NCBI RefSeq assembly: GCF_963082655.1
Contig: NC_081553.1
Coordinates: 209,349,435 to 209,413,434 of the forward strand
DNA length: 64,000 bases
Source of the DNA: Stomoxys calcitrans
Taxonomy: Eukaryota; Arthropoda; Insecta; Diptera; Muscidae
Direction of reading: 5' to 3'
Position numbers and translations under genes: made by a program. Positions 45,180 through 57,625 of this stretch are shown here, one piece after another. Below the pieces are notes generated by a model. The model had not been told where the DNA came from and made no database searches. It was given only the letters and a program-made list of their open reading frames with translations. The stretch's first letter is position 1. The number at the start of each line of letters is the position of its first letter.

Positions 45180-46190
45180 AAGACCTCCCATTACTTGGAC
45201 CTAATTTTTTATGCCATATTTGCCATAATCTACTGCCGGATACTTTTCATTTGAGTCCCATATTGATAGGAACGTCAAATATTTCTGTTTAGAGGAATTT
45301 TTCGGTTGGGGCGACCCGCTGGATGCCTGGACCCAAAATTTAATATGATTTCCATTTTCTAGTCTCCAATACCTTTCATTTGATAACCATATTGTGCCCA
45401 TCAATCCTCTTTTGGTTTTGGGTGGCGTTTTTAAGTGTAAAAGGAGGGTCAGCCATCATCCGATATTTAAAAATTAGCTATGTGTCCTTTTTTTTGATTC
45501 TACGGAACAAACAAACAACCCCAGCCTCATATAGTCATGATGCGTCATATGCCCATTTGGGGAGTTTTTGGGGGGTGGGGTGACCCCCTACACTTCGATC
45601 TGATTTTGTATGCCAGATTCGTAATGTACTCCCGAATACCTTTCATTTAAACCCCATATTGATATGGACGACCAATTTGTCTGTTTTTAAACATTTTGGT
45701 GTTTGGGGCGACTTCCTGGGTACCATATTCGCATTCTACTCTTTAATACCTTTCATTTGATATCCATATTGTCTTTATCGGTCCACTTGTGATTTTGGGT
45801 GGTATTTTTGGGGTAACGGGAAGGGTCCGCCCCCTTTCGATATCAACAAATTATTTCTTCTTCCTGACCATATTCGTAATCTACTCCCGAATACCTTTCG
45901 TTTGAGTCCCATATTGTCACGATCGTCAAATAAACCTATTTTTTTGGGGTTTTGGAGCTGGGGCGGCCTCCCAGGTACTTGGATCCAACCTTTATTATGA
46001 AATTCGTACTCTCCTCTTGAATACCTTTCAATTGAATTCCATATTGCCCCGATCGGTCCACTTTTATTTTTGGGTAGGACTTTTGTGGTAAGGGGGAAGG
46101 TCCGCCGCCCTCCCGATATCAAAAAATTATATAGCCTATGTTTACTTCCAGACCAACCTACACAATCTGTGAAAATTCAATTTTATATGT
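45180..46190 (+). repeat. G/C-run interspersed repeat
   Basis: Blocks ATACCTTTCATTTGATAACC, CCATATTG, GGGTGGCGTTTTT, GGGTCCGCC and a terminal ACACAATCTGTGAAAATTC. The CCTTTCATTTG phrase recurs at irregular spacing (100-277 bp). It lacks the (CAAA)n end and runs straight into the pentanucleotide array. Confidence 0.62.
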
Positions 46191-46214
46191 AAAATAATTA
46201 AATATTTTTTTTTA

Positions 46215-47275
46215 ATTATTTTATTTCATTTTATTTTATTTTATTTCATTTTATTTTATTTTATTTTATTTTATTTTATTTTATTTTATTTTATTTTATT
46301 TTATTTTATTTTATTTTATTTTATTTTATTTTATTTTATTTTATTTTATTTTATTTTATTTCATTTTATATTATTTTATTTTATTTTATTTTATTTTATT
46401 TTATTTTATTTTATTTTATTTTATTTTATTTTATTTTATTTTATTTCATTTTATATTATTTTATTTTATTTTATTTTATTTTATTTTATTTTATTTTATT
46501 TTATTTTATTTTATTTTATTTTATTTTATTTTATTTTATTTTATTTTATTTTATTTTATTTTATTTTATTTTATTTTATTTTATTTTACTTTATTTTATT
46601 TTATTTATTTTATTTTATTTTGTTTTATTTTTTTATTTTATTTTATTTTATTTTATTTTATTTTATTTTATTTTATTATATTTTATTTCATTTTATTTTA
46701 TTTTATTTTATTTTATTTCATTTTATATTATTTTATTTTATTTTATTGTATTTTATTTTATTTTATTTTATTTTATTTTATTTTATTTTATTTTATTTTA
46801 TTTTATTTTATTTTATTTTATTTTATTTTATTTTATTTTATTTTATTTTATTTTATTTCATTTCATTTTATTTTATTTTATTTTATTTTATTTAATTTTA
46901 TCTTATTTTATTTTATTTTATTTTATTTTATTTTATTTTATTGTATTTTATTTTATTTTATTTTATTTTATATTATTTTATTTTATTTTATTTTATTTTA
47001 TTTTATTTTATTTTATTTTATTTTATTTTATTTTATTTTATTTTATTTTATTTTATTTTATTTTATTTTATTTTATTTTATTTTATTTTATTTTATTTTA
47101 TTTTATTTTATTTTATTTTATTTTAGTTTATTTTATTTTATTTTATTTTATTTTATTTTATTTTATTTTAGTTTATTTTATTTTATTTTATTTTATTTTA
47201 TTTTATTGTATTTTATTTTATTTTTATTTATTTATTTTATTTTTTTTTATTTTATTTTTTTTATATTATTTTATT
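46215..47275. repeat. (TTTTA)n pentanucleotide array, about 1.06 kb
   Basis: Roughly 210 units of TTTTA, mostly perfect, with scattered variants such as TTTCA, TATTA and TTGTA. The variant pair TTTCATTTTATATTA recurs 85 bp apart (46358 and 46443) and again near 46716, so groups of 17 units have duplicated. The repeat is open in a frame reading FYFILFYFIL, which is not a gene. Confidence 0.97.
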
Positions 47276-48831
47276 CCATCAAACTTTTGTTAAATAAAAT
47301 TATTTTCTCTAACTGTACCATTTACTGCAACATGTTTGATATCAAACTCATCAGTTCGATACAAAGAAACAATTCATTATAAAATTCATGAGCAACAAGG
47401 GACAAGGTCCAAATAATGTTTACGTTATCTGCACCAACCGATTGGCTACCACGTCACCACTAAGCGATATTAGAAGAGCCACATTTAATCAACCCGATAC
47501 GTCATCATTATGGTAATGGCAATGCCGTGGAAATTGAGGTGCTTCTAGATGGCATTCAAATAATTTGTGTGCCAACTAGAGCAAATATTTAAACATTGAC
47601 CGACTGTAATTCTGTTCTAGTGTCTTGATGTCTGTCCATAGGTTACTGTGTGTATATCTATAATGAATCGATATGGCTAGTCTGTTGATGTGATAGGCGG
47701 AACTTTGTCAAATGATTATCTAATCGTGACGATCGCTTCTGATTATTTGAAGCACTTAAGGCAATTAGGTGCGTAAATATGTAACAGCTGAAACGCATGT
47801 AGCTGGCATTTGTGATATATTTGCCAATAAATGTTTATTTAGCCAAATGTGACATACAAAAAAAGAAGATATATTTGCCAGTAATTAAGAGCAGGGTTTG
47901 CTGGTATTAATATTTAATCAACTATAAAAATGCAATATGTTTTGTGAACGAATGGACAACAGTTGGCTATCATAGTTACCTTGAGGCCACAAAGTCCCTT
48001 TCTGGGCAAATTCCTCAACTACTAATAAACAATTTATTGATGAGCTAGATTGGGCTGTAAAAGGGTATTCTTTTTTTTTAAAGTCACTGACCCAAAAAAA
48101 AACAAACGTTTTGATAAGATATCATCATGACAGAAAACTAAGTTCAATTAATAACGTCAATTACTGTACTATTATTGCGCCTGCATTGCACAATATTTCC
48201 ATCAAGACCCTACTATCGATGACAACACGCAACAAGTGCTGGTGTCATACAGCAAAGACAAGAGTTGTACTTCAATGCAAAAACCCCCAGAAGAAATCGA
48301 AAGTGGGAAAACAAATAAAAATCATATGCAAAATTGATTGATGGGCTCCATATATTTATGAAGAACCATGGAGGCCACTCCATATGAAATGTTGGAATAT
48401 TGCCATCAAAAACTACCTACCCATTGAACGACACCATCAGCAGAATGAAGTGCGTCAATATCGTCTGCATGTCATGGTACGATTTAATCAGAATCAGTGC
48501 AACGTTGATAATTATTTTCATATACGCGTTCACAGCCATGCGATACGAAGTGCGTATCGTATGAATTATTAAAGTGAATTTTAAAAACAAACAACAATGC
48601 AAACTCAACAAGAATTGCAACTTAATTGAATGTAAATTCTGTGTATTTTTTTACAAAAAAATTGAAATATTTGACAAAAATCAATTGAGGACACGTCAAG
48701 TGCGTATAAGGAATTTTGTGCCCACAGTTTAAAGAAACAAAACAGGGGGAACATACATATTTTACTGTATTTTATACAAGGTGATGGCATTTTTGTCAAA
48801 GGAATTTTTGTATATTGTAATTCCTCTTATA
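47276..48831. other. Unique sequence, no gene seen
   Basis: Non-repetitive sequence with no supported exon. Confidence 0.4.
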
Positions 48832-49068
48832 TTGGGTTGCCCAAAAAGTAATTGCGGATTTTTCATATAGTCGGCGTTGAGAAATTTTTTCACAGCTTGT
48901 GACTCTGTAATTGCGTTCTTTCTTCTGTCAGTTATCAGCTGTTACTTTTAGCTTGCTTCAGAAAAAAAGTGTAAAAAAAGCATATTTGATTAAAGTTCAT
49001 TCTAAGTATTATTAAAAATGCATTTACTTTCTTTTAAAAAATCCGCAATTACTTTTTGGGCAACCCAA
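48832..49068 (+). mobile_element. Mariner-derived MITE, copy 8
   Basis: Complete MITE, TA flanks on both sides, same junction between left and right mariner ends as the other copies. Confidence 0.92.
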
Positions 49069-49074
49069 TAGTAT

Positions 49075-50490
49075 TACTAGGGCCCGCTCCTCAGCGCCTT
49101 CTTTAGCTTTCTAATATCATTTAGGGTTGGGACACTTCGCCCGGCATTTTGCCATGAAAATAGATATCAAATTCGTTTTTTACTTCCAAATACCGTGGAT
49201 TTGAGCTCCATATTGCCATAATCGGAAATTAAGTTCAGTTTAGGGGGCGCTTTAGGGCGTATCCCCAAACATTTGGCTCCAAAATTGAATATCGAATTCG
49301 TTTTCTACTCTCAAACACCTTTCATTTAAGTCCCATATTTTCATAACGGGTCAATCAACCTATTTGACTTAGTTAGTTTTGGAAAACAAAGCGCAACCTA
49401 GACTTAAACTCAAATTTTAATGTCATATTCGTAATCTACTCCCAAATGCCTTTCATTTGAGTCCCATATAGACATGGTCGGGTAATATGCCCATTCGAGG
49501 GTACTAAGGGTAGGGGCTTTTTTATGCCCTATTTTTTGTAATCTATTGTCGAATACTTTTCATTTAAGGCCCATATTGACATGAATGTCTAATATATCTG
49601 TTTATAGGAGTTTTTGGATTGGGAGGCCCGCTGGGTACTTGGACCCAAATTTTAATCCAATATTCACTTTCTGGTCTCCAATACCTTTCATTTGATACCC
49701 ATATTTTGCCTATTGGTCCACTTTTGGTTTTGGATGGCGTTGTTGGGGTAGGAGGGAGGGACCTCCTCCCTAATATCTAAATCTAATTATTATATAGCCC
49801 ACGCTTCCTTTCAGGCAAACTTACACAATCTGTGAAAATTTTAAGAAAATTGGTTCAGCCTTTTTTGATTCTACGGAACAAAAAAATAAACCGAGTCCCA
49901 TATAGTCATGATGGGTCATATGCCCATTTAAAAATGTTTTTGGGGGTTGGGGTCACCCCCTATACTTCGATATGATTTTGTATGCCAGATTCGTAACCTA
50001 CTCCCAAATATCATTCATTTGAGGCCCATATTGACATGAACGCCCAAAATGACTGTTTGGGGAAATTTTAGGGTTTGGGCTGCCCAATAGGTACTTAGAC
50101 TCAAATTTTAATACCATATTCGTATTCTACTCTCCAATACCTTTCATTTGATATCCATATTGTCATGATCGTCCAAAAAACCTATCTCAGGGGGTTTTGG
50201 GGTTGGGGCGGCCCCCAGTTACGTGGAACCAATTTTTAATATGAAACTCGTTTTCTACTCCTGAATACCTTTCATTTGAGTCTAATACTGTCCCAATCGG
50301 TCCACTTTTATTTTTGAGTAGTACTTTTGGCGTAAGGGGGAGAGTCCGCCCCCGTCTAATATCAAAAATTTATATAGCCTATATTTCCTTCCAGACCAAC
50401 CTACACAATCTGGGAAAATTTCAAGGTAATCTCGTTTTTGAGTCCAAACGGAACAAACAAACAAACCGACAAACAAACAAACACACAAAA
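49075..50490 (+). repeat. G/C-run interspersed repeat, long copy
   Basis: Multiple blocks with CCTTTCATTTGAGTCCCATA, GGGGTTTTGGGGTTGGGGCG and GAGTCCGCCCC, ending TTTTTGAGTCCAAACGGAAC and a (CAAA)n run at 50452-50490. Two internal end-like blocks (TTTGATTCTACGGAACAAAA near 49864 and the final one) suggest that two copies are joined. Confidence 0.62.
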
Positions 50491-51052
50491 ATCTAGTCAT
50501 TCCGTTTGTAACATCTCGAAATATTGACCCAAGACCCTGTAAAGTATATATGTTATTGATCGACTTGACAATCTAAATCGATCTAGCCATGTCCGTCCGT
50601 CTGTAGAAATCACGATAGCGGTCGAACACGTATACTTAATATTGATATACATAGGTCGTTGGTGTACTAAGTACAGACCAAATCGGTCCTAACCTGATTC
50701 AGCTCCCATATAAACCAATCTCCCGATTTGACTTTTTGAGCCGCTCGGAGCCGCAATTTTCATCCGACTTGGCTGAAATTTTGCATGTGGTGTTCTTTTA
50801 TGATTTCCATCAACTGTGCTGAGTACGCTGCAAATGGGTCAATAACCTGGTATAGCTCCCATATAAATCGGTCTCTTAATTATCCTTCCTTGGTTCCTAG
50901 AAGCTTTTGTTTTGGCTGGTTTGACAGAAGTTTGGTATCTAGAATAAAATTATGCCCTTCAACTAAATTTATTTTGTATACATTTTTAGTAGAATCCATG
51001 GTGGTGGGTTCCCAATATTTGGCCCGCCGAACTTAGCATGGTTTTAGTTGTT
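50491..51052 (+). mobile_element. Mini-me-like element, short copy
   Basis: Lacks the first ~30 bases of the head (begins TCTAGTCATTCCGTTTGTAA), has the core AATCGATCTAGCCATGTCCG, two modules, and the tail AATATTTGGCCCGCCGAACT ending near TTAGTTGTT. Confidence 0.72.
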
Positions 51053-52310
51053 ATTCCCTCCACCGTCCGTCCGTCTGTCTATCGAAAGCACGCTAACTTT
51101 CGAAGGAGTAAAGCTAGCCGCTTGAAATTTTGCACAAATACTTTTTATTAGTGTAGGTTGGGACCGTCAATGGGCCAAATCGGTTCTGTTTTGATATAGG
51201 TGTCATATAAGCCGATCTGGGTTCTGGTCTTCTTGAGCCTCTATAGGGCGCAATGCTCGTTCGATTTGACTGAAATTTTGCATGTAGTATTTTGGTATCA
51301 CTTTAACAACTGTGTTAAGTATGGTTCAAATCGGTTCATAATCTTGTATAGCTATCATATAAACCGATCTTGGATCTTGACTTCTTGAGCCAAAAAAGCG
51401 CGCAATTTTCATCCGATTTGGCTGAAATTTTGCATGAGGTTTTTTGTTATGACTTCCAACAGCTGAGCTTAGTATGGTGCAAATCGGTACATAACCTGAT
51501 ATAGCTGCCATATAAACCGATCTTCGGTCTGGTTTTCTTGAGCCTCTAGAGGGCGCAATTCTTGTCCGATATGACTGAAATTTTGTGTGACATGTTTTGT
51601 TATGACTTCCAACAACTGTGCATAGTATGACGCAAATCGGTACATAACCTGATATAGCTGCCATATAAAACGATCTGGGATCTGGTCTTCTTGAGCCTCT
51701 AGAGGTCGCAATGCTCGTCCGATTTGACTTAAATTTTGCACGTAGTGTTTTGGTATCACTTCTAACAACTGTGTTAAGTATGATTCAAATTGATTCATAG
51801 TCTTGTATAGCTGCCATATAAACCGATCTTGGATCTTGACTTCTTGAGCCAATAGAGCGCGCAATTCTCATCCGATTTGGCTGAAATTTTGCATGAGATG
51901 TTCCGTTATGACTTCTAATAACTTTGCTAAGTATGGCCCAAATCGGTACATAACCTAATATAGCTGCCATATGAACCGATCTGCGGTCTTGACTTCTTGA
52001 GCCTCTAGAGGGCGCAATTGTAATCCGATTTGGCAGAAATTTTGAACAACGGCTTCTCTCATGACTTTCAGCAGACGTGTCTAATATGGTCTGAATCGAA
52101 CAATAGCTTGATACAGCTCCCATATAAACCGTGCTCCCGATTTTGCTTTGTGAGCCCCTACAAGCGCAATTCTTATCCGAAAGAACTGAAATATTACACA
52201 ATGACTTCTACAGTGTTCGGCATTCATGTATGGTTCGAATCGGACTGTAACTTGATATAGCTCCAATAGCAAAACAGTTCTTATTCAATATTCTTTGTTT
52301 GCCTAATTTG
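51053..52310 (+). mobile_element. Mini-me-like element with 153-bp array
   Basis: Internally deleted head (CCCTCCACC joined to GTCCGTCCG), then modules with anchors at 51365, 51518, 51671, 51824, 51977 and 52130: five consecutive intervals of exactly 153 bp. Minus-strand open frames of 112, 131 and 138 codons repeat a 51-residue block such as SVYMAAISGYVPI; they are repeat translation. Confidence 0.8.
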
Positions 52311-53132
52311 GATCGTACCTAAAGTACTTCGAATCAAACTTCCAGTAGTTTAAATACAACCATTCATCTCAGAGATATGTAAATCACATTTGGTTTAATT
52401 TAAAGACCCACACACGTGTCCATATAATAAAACAAAGAATTTATTCTATTCCATTAACTGCAAAATTTAACTCAAGTAGACAAATTTTCCTTATTATCTA
52501 CCAGAAAATTTCTAAACAGACACATGCTTTAGTTCGCTTTTATTTTCTATTATTTTAATATAAATTGCTAATATTATAAACATTTTGATTACTATGTATT
52601 TCAGTCTAATAATAATCAACGAATGAATAACAAGCTATTTAATATTTATGATAAGGATTGCTTGCCTTCGCGTCAAGTATCTCTTGACATTATTTTTACG
52701 TATAGAAATTTTGTTCAAGTGTTTAAATGCCAACAAGAAAATATAATTCTACAAAATTTGTTTTTTGTTAATAGAATCTTCAATAAAGTGGAAAAGTTTT
52801 AAAAATGCAAAATGCAAGGCTGATGAAAGCCGCTACCAAAAAAAAATGTAATAACTTTTTTTCTATTTAATAATAATAATTTAATAATTAATTTAATTAA
52901 TTAATTAATTAATTTAATTAATAATAATTTAATAATTAATTTAATAATTTAATTTAACATGAATAAAAGAAAAATGTATTCCATACACCGAAAAAAAAAT
53001 GTAGCAATATTCATCATTGTAGCAATATTCATCAGCCACCCTGTATATTCAATACTTTAAGAAGATTTTTTGGAACTGTTGTAATAATGAAGAAGCGGTG
53101 ACGTGAATACTTCGAACCCGGATCTTGATGAT
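52311..53132. other. AT-rich unique sequence
   Basis: No gene seen. A TTAAT/TAATAA simple repeat lies at about 52868-52960. Confidence 0.5.
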
Positions 53133-53449
53133 GTTGCAAATTGCAAATTTTGCCCATGAACATTCCACTAAGGAACGTGGTCAAACTTCTCACATATCAA
53201 TGAGTGCAGTCCGATTCAAGTTTAAGCTCAATGATAAGGGGCCTTCGTTTTTTAGCCGAGTCCGAACGGTGTACCGCAGTGCGACACCTCTTTGGAGAGA
53301 AGTTTTACATGGCATAGTACCTCAAAAATGTTGCCAGCATTAAGAAGGGAAACCACCACTGAAAATTGTTTCTGATGGTCTCTCCAGGATTCGAACCCGT
53401 GCGTTCAGCGTCATAGGCACACATGCTAACCTCTGCGCTACGGTGGCCT
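53133..53449 (-). mobile_element. tRNA-derived SINE, copy 7
   Basis: Complete minus-strand copy. GATGATGTT before and GATAATGTT after resemble a target-site duplication with one change. Confidence 0.87.
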
Positions 53450-53534
53450 CCGGATAATGTTATTAAACATATAAAAAGGCAGCAGTATCATGTGATGGCT
53501 GGCTAGCCAAATTATTTCAAATTCAAGGCAACAA

Positions 53535-54870
53535 GGTTAGGTTAGGTTGAAAAGAGGGTGCGGATATTAATATGTCCCATGTCACTACACTACACTACAT
53601 TCACCTATGCCAGTAATCGGTTTGTTGTGCGCTCTAAACACTAAAAACTAAACACAAAAAAGAAAATCTATGCTAGGAATTCCGTACAAAATCCTTAACT
53701 GTTTTCCCTGCCACGCCCCTAAGATGGTTCATGACTGGTATTGTATCCCCACCTAAGTGCCGGTATCTGTTAGATGCGAAAGCCGGGCAATGACAAAGGA
53801 AATGTTCAAACCTCTCATCATCTTCCCCACATGCCCTACACCACACCCATTTTACATAAGTGAGCTCGTAGTCCTATGTGTCCCGTTATGATACCAATAG
53901 TTATACCAACCTCCTTCTTACTTTCTTTCAGTAATAGCCTCGTCTTCTCATGATCTAAATCCCCCCTATAGGATTTTCGCCGTCATACCGACCTTTTCGC
54001 TGTTTCACAGAGTTGCATGCGCATTCATCGCCTACGCTCTTAACTCGGACTGCGTCGACCCGAAAGAATTCGGGTTAATCAAGTTTATGGACGGCAGTCC
54101 TCTGGCTTTCACCGCCAAATCATCTGCCCTTTCATCCCCCCTTACTCCGTTACGGCCCGGCACCCAAACGATGCGGATTTTACCATTCTCAGGGAAATCT
54201 CCTTCTTGCACTGCAAGACTGTTCATGGCCTCGCCGTCCTGGTTGTTATTGCCCTCATATTATTGTCCGTAAAGATGTTCACACTCGACATCCTCCCATT
54301 CCGTGATCGCCTGGATCTCTCGTAGACCCCCAGGCCCACTCTGTCCTCTAACTTTAATCTTCCAGATGGCAATACTAGGGTTCCGTCAATCCTAGACTGT
54401 GCCACTGGCAGCAGTGTCTCGCACTCGACCTTAACATTCATCTCAGGTATCCCATCGGGAATCTCTTCCCTTACTTTCAGGGTTCCTATCGTCGCCTCGA
54501 TTATACCGCGATGGCTGCACCCACCCTCATTCCATTCTCCCATCGCCTTAGCACCACACCACCTCAGGCATTCCGCGATTGCCTGGATCTCTCGTAGACC
54601 CCCAGGCCCACTCTGTCCTCTAACTTTAATCTTCCAGATAGTAATTCTAGGGTTCTGCCAATCCTAGAGTGTGCCGCTGGCAGCAGTGCCTCGCACTCGA
54701 CCTCAAGGTTCATCTCAGGTATCCGATCGGAAATCTCTTCCCTTACTTTCAGGTTTCCTATCGTCGCCTCGATTATACCGCGATGGCTGCACCCACCCTC
54801 AATCCATTCTCCCATTACCTTAGAACTACACCACCTCAGGCATTCCGTGATCGCCTGGATCTCTCGTAGA
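53535..54870 (-). pseudogene. LINE C: RNase H and zinc-finger end, minus
   Basis: Read on the minus strand it encodes the C-terminal part of a non-LTR retrotransposon polyprotein: an RNase H-like region with VNIFTDNNMRAITT and VWVPGRNGVRGDERADDLAV, then a finger with CRACGEDDERFEHFLCHCPA. The 3' end is AACCTAACCTAACC at about 53537-53550. The part before RNase H is duplicated in tandem. Stops and a frame break between the RNase H segments show it is dead. Confidence 0.78.
54297..54870 (-). repeat. 272-bp tandem duplication within LINE C
   Basis: The string CATTCCGTGATCGCCTGGAT starts at 54297, 54569 (two changes) and 54840, giving two full 271-272 bp units and the first 33 bases of a third. 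Both units encode the same stretch (GGCSHRGIIEATIG to KLEDRVGLGVYERS) on the minus strand, about 90 percent identical. Confidence 0.85.
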
Positions 54871-56560
54871 CAAAAAAGACAAACCAGTATGAGCCAAATA
54901 TTGTGGAGATATATGGTCTCCTTTTTATGTTGCTGAAAGGGATTGGCTTCCTGATCCGGATCTGGCGAATGGGGATTTTAGGCGGCTTAAGGCACACATT
55001 TTGGAGAGCCTTTATGATAGGTGGAGCACACGTTGGAATGACAGTGACAATGGACGGATTACCTTTCGATTCATTGGGAACGCGACGTTCGTACTGTACA
55101 AACCATCAGATGACCTCAGTAAAAGGCCTATTTCCGCTAACCTAACATCTTTCTCCTACCAAAGACTGCCCTCGCATGGTAGCCAACCTCGCAAAAGGTC
55201 CAACAAGACCCTGCTCAAATCTCACACCCACTCTCCATAGGATATACCCATAGCACCTAAGTCTCTGAGGTCCGAATAGTGCGAGCACTCAGTCAGTATG
55301 TGCTACACGTCCTCAACCACACCCACGCAGGCCGGACAACCTGCAGTCGAAGCCAGGTCGCTCTTATACAAAAATGCATTGAGAGTGTCATGTCCTGTCA
55401 GTAAAAACCCAAGACTCAAACCAAAGCCAACGAGGACATGGCAAAATCTGATCTTTTTGGATTTGGCTTGAGTCCTGGGTTTTTACTGACAGCACATGGC
55501 TCTCTCAATGCATTTTGTGTAAGAGGGGCCTGGCGTCGACTGCAGGTTGTCCTGCCTGCAAGGGTGTGGTTGAGGACGTGGTACACATACTGACTGAGTG
55601 CCCGTATTATTCTATTCTCAGGGACTTATGCGCTATGGGTATATCCTATGGAGGGGAGGTGTGGGATTTGAGCAGGGCCTTGTAGGACTCTGAGAAGTTT
55701 GTGAGGTTGGCCACCTTTGCGAGCGGTTGAGGACGTGGAGCACATACTGACTGAGTGCTCGTACTATTCGGACATCAGGGACTTAGGCGCTATGAGTATA
55801 TCCTATGGAGAGGTGTTGTTGGCACTCTCAATCCATTTTTGTATACGAGGGGCCTGGCGTCGACTGCTGGTTGTCCTGCCAGCGGGGATGTGGTTGAGGA
55901 AGTGGTGCATTTACTGACTGAGTGCCTGTACTTTTCGGACCTCAGGAACTTAGGCACTGTGAGTATATCCTAAGAAGAAGAGGTGTGGGATTTGAGCAGG
56001 ACCTTGTTGGGATGTTAGGTTAGCGGTGATGGGGCTCTGGTGAAGTCGTCCGATGGTTTTGCTCTTGGTTTTTGTCCGTTTTTGTGTGCTTGACCTTTTT
56101 TTGTCCGTTATGGGTTGATGTTTTGTCCGTTTTTTTGTGCTTGACCTTTTTCAGGTTGTCCTACCAACGGGGATGTGGTTGAGGACGTGGTGGATTTACT
56201 GACTGAGTGCGTGTATTTTTCGGACCTCTGGAACTTAGGCACTGTGAGTATATCCTAAGAAGAGGAGGTGTGGGATTTGAGTAGGGCCTTGTTGGGCTTT
56301 GCGACGTTTTCGAGAGCGGTCTTTGATAGGAGAAGGATGTTAGATTAGCGGTGATGGGTCTCTGGTGAAGTCGTCCGATGGTTTTACTCTTGATTTTTGT
56401 CCGTTTTTGTGTGCTTGATCTTTTTTTGTCCGTTATGGGTTCTTGCCCGTGTTGGGTATTTTGTCCGTTTAGATCCGCATTGGGGTTTAGTACGCTTTGT
56501 TGACGACCATGTTTAATCTTGGGGGTGATGGGAGTCATGGAAAAGGCTTTGGCGGTTTTC
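54871..56560. mobile_element. LINE D: rearranged and inverted 3' fragments
   Basis: 54900-55110 (plus) encodes a piece like LKAHILESLYDRWSTRW, NGRITFRFIGNA. 55120-55440 (minus) encodes LNAFLYKSDLASTAGCPACV and HILTECSHYSDLRDLGAMGI, a C-terminal finger. From 55450 the same finger region appears again in plus orientation, then in truncated tandem pieces near 55730, 55870 and 56158 (the last two about 287 bp apart, each with GAGTATATCCTAAGAAGA). A G/T-rich TTTTTGTCCGTTTTTGTGTG stretch follows the last two. No piece is intact. Confidence 0.7.
55398..55494. repeat. Inverted repeat at LINE D head-to-head junction
   Basis: TGTCAGTAAAAACCCAAGAC on the left is matched in reverse by TTGAGTCCTGGGTTTTTACT and GACAG on the right, with a spacer of roughly 40 bp, marking the point where the orientation of the LINE fragments flips. 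Confidence 0.7.
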
Positions 56561-57000
56561 ACTTCAGGGGACCAGTCCGGAACTGTTTGGGGTTCAGCTG
56601 GTAGTAGCTGCGGCTACGAAGTCTAACCGGTGTCCTTAATCCGGGAGTCGGGAGCCCCTGGGATTTCGATCCCAGCCCGACTATGGTGAGGCCTCAGTGG
56701 GGAGTAAGGTGGTAGCTGTGGTTTGGACCCAAATCGCAGGAAAGCGCAAGTTCGATGTGGAGTTGCATTGAAACCGGGTGCCGTGACCCATAGATCAGAA
56801 GGAGTTGTGGATAGTGCTCCGCTCCTAACCAAGGGGGAGAACACGTCCAGACAACGTGGGATGGAATTTGTACTCATACATATCCTAGGCAATGGGAGGG
56901 GGGGCGTTGATAGACGCATCGTATTCACCTGGGGTTAAGAGCTCTGCAGGATTAAGCCAATACGGCAGTTGCCTGCCTTAAACACCATAAGGTCTCCTTT
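56561..57000. other. GC-richer stretch, probably retroelement, unresolved
   Basis: Higher G+C than its surroundings, with open frames of 71 codons (plus) and 101 codons (minus). Neither shows a motif I recognise. Its place between two LINE relics suggests LINE 5' or ORF1 sequence. Confidence 0.35.
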
Positions 57001-57625
57001 TATCCGACACAATAATATCGAACATATTATGTTAGAGATTGGAAAAATTTGTGGAAGAGATAGTTGGGATTTGTAGCTTAAGACCTGGTATTATCAAGGT
57101 CCAACAGAAATATGACAAATCACTTAAAAGACTCAAGACTCAATCTACATCAGGCTTAAGATGGAATATAACTCCCATGTATGGCAGGGTGCTCCAAAAT
57201 TCTCCTTGAAGGTACTTGACTGGGTTCAGAGGAGAGCTATGTTCTTGATCGACGATGGTAGAGTATCCAACTCTTTGTTTCCCGCCGGAACGTAGGCAGC
57301 ATTTTATCGATACTTTCGTGATATTTGCTCCGATATATACGTCTTGTTATCCCTGAAGTAGGGAGTTTCGCCGGAGACACAAGATTTTCTAGGAATGAAT
57401 ACCGGAACATAATCAATTGGCCAGTTGGTCGAACCCTGCGTTACCGAAAAAACTAGTTTTTTGCCCGAACAATACAAATCTGGAATCCGGCAAATATCTT
57501 TCCCACTACTTATGACCTCCAAAAACTGAAAAGAAATGTGAATAAACACTACTCCCTCTTTCCCCATTCAGACTCCTGATTTTCCATTCGCCAACGCATT
57601 CCACTGGATGCATAGGGGACAACCC
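57001..57625 (+). pseudogene. LINE E: pol C-terminal relic
   Basis: Broken plus-strand frames give KMEYNSHVWQGAPKFSLKVL, DWVQRRAMFLIDDGRVSNS, and PTTYDLQKLKRNVNKHYSLF, a C-terminal signature of many insect non-LTR polymerases. Several stops and frameshifts. The 87-codon minus frame over it is a shadow. Confidence 0.72.

Noticed and set aside
46620..47126. Open frames translating to FYFILFYFIL repeats
   Set aside because: Pure translation of (TTTTA)n; not a membrane protein gene.
51326..52201. Minus-strand open frames of 112-138 codons with a 51-residue repeat (SVYMAAISGYVPI type), also at 3423-3782 and 6758-7198
   Set aside because: The period is exactly the 153-bp DNA module; the frames stay open because 153 is divisible by three. 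They begin and end inside the repeat, occur in many copies, and have no promoter or splice context.
56640..56700. T-arm-like palindrome CTGGGATTTCGATCCCAG
   Set aside because: The loop is one base too long, and no A box or acceptor stem lies upstream; it is in a GC-rich retroelement-like stretch.
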